DNA from: Aquimarina algiphila
GTDB taxonomy: Bacteria > Bacteroidota > Bacteroidia > Flavobacteriales > Flavobacteriaceae
Direction: 5' to 3'
DNA: 64,000 nt
NCBI RefSeq assembly: GCF_007489275.1
Contig: NZ_VLNR01000002.1
Span: 104,715-168,714, forward strand
This document shows, one piece after another, positions 61,720 to 64,000 of this stretch. A program made the position numbers and the translations under genes. The notes beneath the pieces are model-generated. The model was not told the DNA's origin. It did no database searches and worked only from the letters and a program-made list of their open reading frames with translations. Position 1 is the first letter of the stretch, and every line of letters begins with the position of its first letter.

Positions 61720-62476
61720 AACTGTTATTCTAGAAGATGAAGCCTCAGCCAAGGATCATTTGATAAAATTGATAAAACAAATAACTCCCGATATTTCTGT
61801 GATTAGTTCATTATCTACAGTAACTGAAGCACTACACTGGTTTCATACACAGAAACATCCTGATTTAATTTTTATGGATATCCATCTATCTGATGGAGTT
61901 TCATTTGATATTTTAGAAGAAGTTGAGATTGATGTCCCTATTATTTTTATTACAGCATATGATGAATACGCTATTAAAGCATTTAAAACTACTGGTATCG
62001 ATTATTTGTTAAAACCGATTACCAGAGAAGATTTGGAAAATGCAATAGAGAAATTCTTAAAAAATAAAAATAAAATAAATGAGGAGTGGATTATTCAGAA
62101 CCTTGATTTAGCACAATTGATTAAAAAACCAGAAAATGTGCAATATAAGAAGCGATTCTTACTAAGGTCTGGTAATAGTATGATTCCCGTAGTTATAGAT
62201 GATATCGCATATTTTTATAGAGATGAACTTGTGTTTGCCAAACTAAAAGATAAGAGATCAATCCCAATAGACCATGCATTAAATCAATTACAAACCATGG
62301 TAAATCCTGAGCAATTTATCCGTTTAAATCGTCAATTATTAGTTAATATTAGTGCAATTAAAAAATTGGTTCCTTCAAAACCAGGGCAATTGTCCATAAC
62401 ATTATCCCCAGAATATCATACTGAAATACAGTTAAGTTCTGAAAGGTCTAGATGGTTAAAATTGGTTTTAAGTTAA
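61709..62476 (+). CDS. LytTR-family response regulator
   Basis: 255 aa from ATG 61709 (TTG at 61706 is one codon earlier). Receiver domain with phospho-acceptor Asp57 (LIFMDIHLSDG), YAIKAFKTTGIDYLLKPI, and a C-terminal LytTR DNA-binding domain (YFYRDELVFAKLKDKRSIPI; QFIRLNRQLLVNISAI). Overlaps the kinase gene by 11 bp: a coupled two-component pair. Confidence 0.9.
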   Translation: MKIKTVILEDEASAKDHLIKLIKQITPDISVISSLSTVTEALHWFHTQKHPDLIFMDIHLSDGVSFDILEEVEIDVPIIFITAYDEYAIKAFKTTGIDYLLKPITREDLENAIEKFLKNKNKINEEWIIQNLDLAQLIKKPENVQYKKRFLLRSGNSMIPVVIDDIAYFYRDELVFAKLKDKRSIPIDHALNQLQTMVNPEQFIRLNRQLLVNISAIKKLVPSKPGQLSITLSPEYHTEIQLSSERSRWLKLVLS

Positions 62477-62480
62477 GATA

Positions 62481-62855
62481 TCAACTGTTTTTTAAAAGAA
62501 CAGCTTTTTGTTGATCAAACTCGTCTTGAGTAATTGCACCCTCATCTAAAAGTTTCTTTAACTTAGTTAGTTTATCAATACCATCTTCTTCTGTTTTTTG
62601 TATAGGCTGCTGGTTGACAACAATTTTAGCAGGAGATACTTCACTAGATAAACTCCAAACCAAAGAGACTACCCATCCCACAATGCTCCATCCTAAAAAT
62701 AAGTTTAAAGCAATGATGGCTACCGTATTACTTTTTCCTCGCATTAACGCAATTATAGAAGGGATAAAATAAAATATAGCTCCAACTATGATAAAAATAA
62801 CAAAAACAACTCCAACAGTAGTGTCACTTGTATTAGATTGAAATAATAAATTCAT
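62481..62855 (-). CDS. superinfection-immunity-type membrane protein with SHOCT domain
   Basis: 124 aa. Two hydrophobic segments (about 14-36 and 45-68) with ALNLFLGWSIVGWVVSLVWS, the pattern of Imm_superinfect family proteins related to T4 Imm. The C-terminus (DGIDKLTKLKKLLDEGAITQ) is a SHOCT domain. In bacteria these are common house genes; phage exclusion is not implied by itself. Confidence 0.75.
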   Translation of the reverse strand: MNLLFQSNTSDTTVGVVFVIFIIVGAIFYFIPSIIALMRGKSNTVAIIALNLFLGWSIVGWVVSLVWSLSSEVSPAKIVVNQQPIQKTEEDGIDKLTKLKKLLDEGAITQDEFDQQKAVLLKNS

Positions 62856-63057
62856 AAAAGAATGTTTGATTTTTATTCAGTATTGATCATACATAAAACA
62901 GGAGGGGTTAGTAGTTTATGTATCTAAATGCGAAGCTACTGTATTTTTTCAAATATTCATATTAACCATAAATAAAGAAGGTGTAGATTTATAAATTTAA
63001 AGATAAAATTAGCCTAAAATATAGCACCTATAAAATATAGTTCATGTAGAATTGAAT

Positions 63058-63537
63058 TTATTTTATTTTGCCATCATGAAATCCTGCTCTTTTCCAATTA
63101 CCGTTTTCTCGTACCCATATGTTTGTGACTCTAAACCCATTTTCTTGTAGATTACCTTGTCTTGTATTAGAAACTAAGATTTTAGCCGTTACAATAGCGA
63201 CATTATCATAAAATTGTACGGTTTCTTCACTCATCTCATAAGCATTAACAATTAGATCTCCGTTCTCAATATCTTTATTTCTCTTATGCAAATAATTGAC
63301 CCAGGTGTTTTTATTAATTGATTCTGAACTACCGTTGGTATGAATATAGTTATCAGTAATCATCGCCTTTAATTTTTCTACATTACTATTTTTGAAAGCC
63401 TGATTAAATTCTGCTATGGTTTCCCAAAGTTTTTGTTCATCATTAACAGATGGTTTATTGGTATTAGAAGAACAACTTAGAAGAACTGTTAATATTAGAG
63501 TGAAAAAACTGATGTAAATAAGGTGGGTTTTCTTCAT
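63058..63537 (-). CDS. NTF2-like (DUF4440-type) lipoprotein
   Basis: 159 aa. Lipobox LLSC (Cys22). ETIAEFNQAFKNSNVEKLKA, TDNYIHTNGSSESINKNTWV and VRENGNWKRAGFHDGKIK match the SnoaL/DUF4440 barrel. Small-ligand or enzyme role unknown. Confidence 0.7.
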   Translation of the reverse strand: MKKTHLIYISFFTLILTVLLSCSSNTNKPSVNDEQKLWETIAEFNQAFKNSNVEKLKAMITDNYIHTNGSSESINKNTWVNYLHKRNKDIENGDLIVNAYEMSEETVQFYDNVAIVTAKILVSNTRQGNLQENGFRVTNIWVRENGNWKRAGFHDGKIK

Positions 63538-64000
63538 GACAATTTAGTATAACATGTGATTATGCAATATATATACTATTCTAAATCGCAACAATTTTTT
63601 AAGATTCTTTTATATTCTTACAATTGTAGTGATTTTATGTCTCAAGAAGATAATCATTTAAATTTATCAAGTAGGAAAACCCCGGTCGACTAGGGATCGG
63701 GGTTTGGGTACGTACCTATTACCAAGCTAATACAGGTTAAGTAACTCGATATATTTCAGAAGAATTTTATTCTAGAGTATGTGTAAGAGTATCCTGTCAT
63801 ATTAAAGTTACAAACAAAATCAATATGTTGGTTACGGCAAAACAACGTATTTTTTATAGATAGAAAATAAAAAAACCCGTTGTGCATTTAGTTAATATTA
63901 ATTTTTAGGTTGTTTATATTTCTGTTGAATTCAAACCTATTGATATATTGAATAATGGTCATTGCTGTGATCTTTGATAAGATTCTATTTTTAAATCCCT
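63538..64000. other. gene-free right edge with one GC-rich hairpin
   Basis: No ORF. AAACCCCG/CGGGGTTT (8-bp arms at 63677-63684 and 63698-63705, 13-nt loop) stands out; it lacks a T tail, so it may be a structured leader or untranslated RNA rather than a terminator. The rest is AT-rich without recognised features. Confidence 0.45.

Noticed and set aside
62481..62855. Phage-exclusion system (Imm-like)
   Set aside because: Imm_superinfect/SHOCT proteins are common bacterial membrane proteins; nothing in the surroundings supports a defence role.

Overview
The window is AT-rich DNA of a marine-type Flavobacteriia (Bacteroidota). This rests on SCxxDDD-type lipoproteins, T/A-rich start regions without Shine-Dalgarno sequences, TAnnTTTG-like promoter elements, NTF2-like, DUF2490-like and DUF1963-like families, and AraC regulators with a membrane domain. 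Genus is not determinable; an Aquimarina-like host is only an impression.

Layout. (1) 1-3006: host DNA with the 3' part of a polymorphic-toxin-like gene, its overlapping putative immunity gene and a lipoprotein. (2) About 3043-36324: a phage-derived island. A leftward block (18135-3101) carries virion genes: appendage and fibre proteins, a holin-like protein, a GroES-like protein, a duplicated helical protein, large terminase and portal. A second leftward block (20711-18805) carries a RusA-like resolvase, an HAD-like protein, another GroES-like protein and a winged-helix protein. Rightward blocks (21143-28567 and 29591-36290) hold many tiny early or accessory genes, including a SLOG/DUF2493 protein, an ArdA-like antirestriction protein, secreted proteins and lipoproteins, and an Xre regulator. 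TerL and portal look most like crAss-like/Cellulophaga podovirus proteins. No major capsid protein, integrase or DNA polymerase is recognisable, so this is a remnant, a satellite-like element, or part of a larger genome. (3) 36.5-64 kb: host DNA with DJ-1/GlxA genes, an ECF sigma operon, small NTF2-like/DUF2490 secreted proteins, an AraC-FAD monooxygenase cluster, a molybdate transport operon (modA-mop-modB-modC), a second ECF sigma pair, a LytS/LytTR two-component system and small membrane or secreted proteins.

The most notable signals are RNA-level features inside the phage island. A complete type I hammerhead ribozyme core lies at 29923-29976, two bases after a stop codon, and is followed by a tRNA-like structure (30064-30136). 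At 23232-23320 the 3' half of a tRNA, with CCA, stands immediately upstream of its matching 5' half (circularly permuted order). Next to it lies a second, Leu-like tRNA with an oversized insertion, and a hairpin loop with a 12-nt perfect complement to that tRNA. A 1-kb gene-free segment (28568-29590) has promoter-like and terminator elements and sits at a switch of strand composition; it may hold an ncRNA or the phage origin. In the host part, a seven-unit array with exact 21-bp spacing (38071-38202) follows a stop codon and stays open in the same reading frame.

All calls come from reading the sequence alone; no database search was run.
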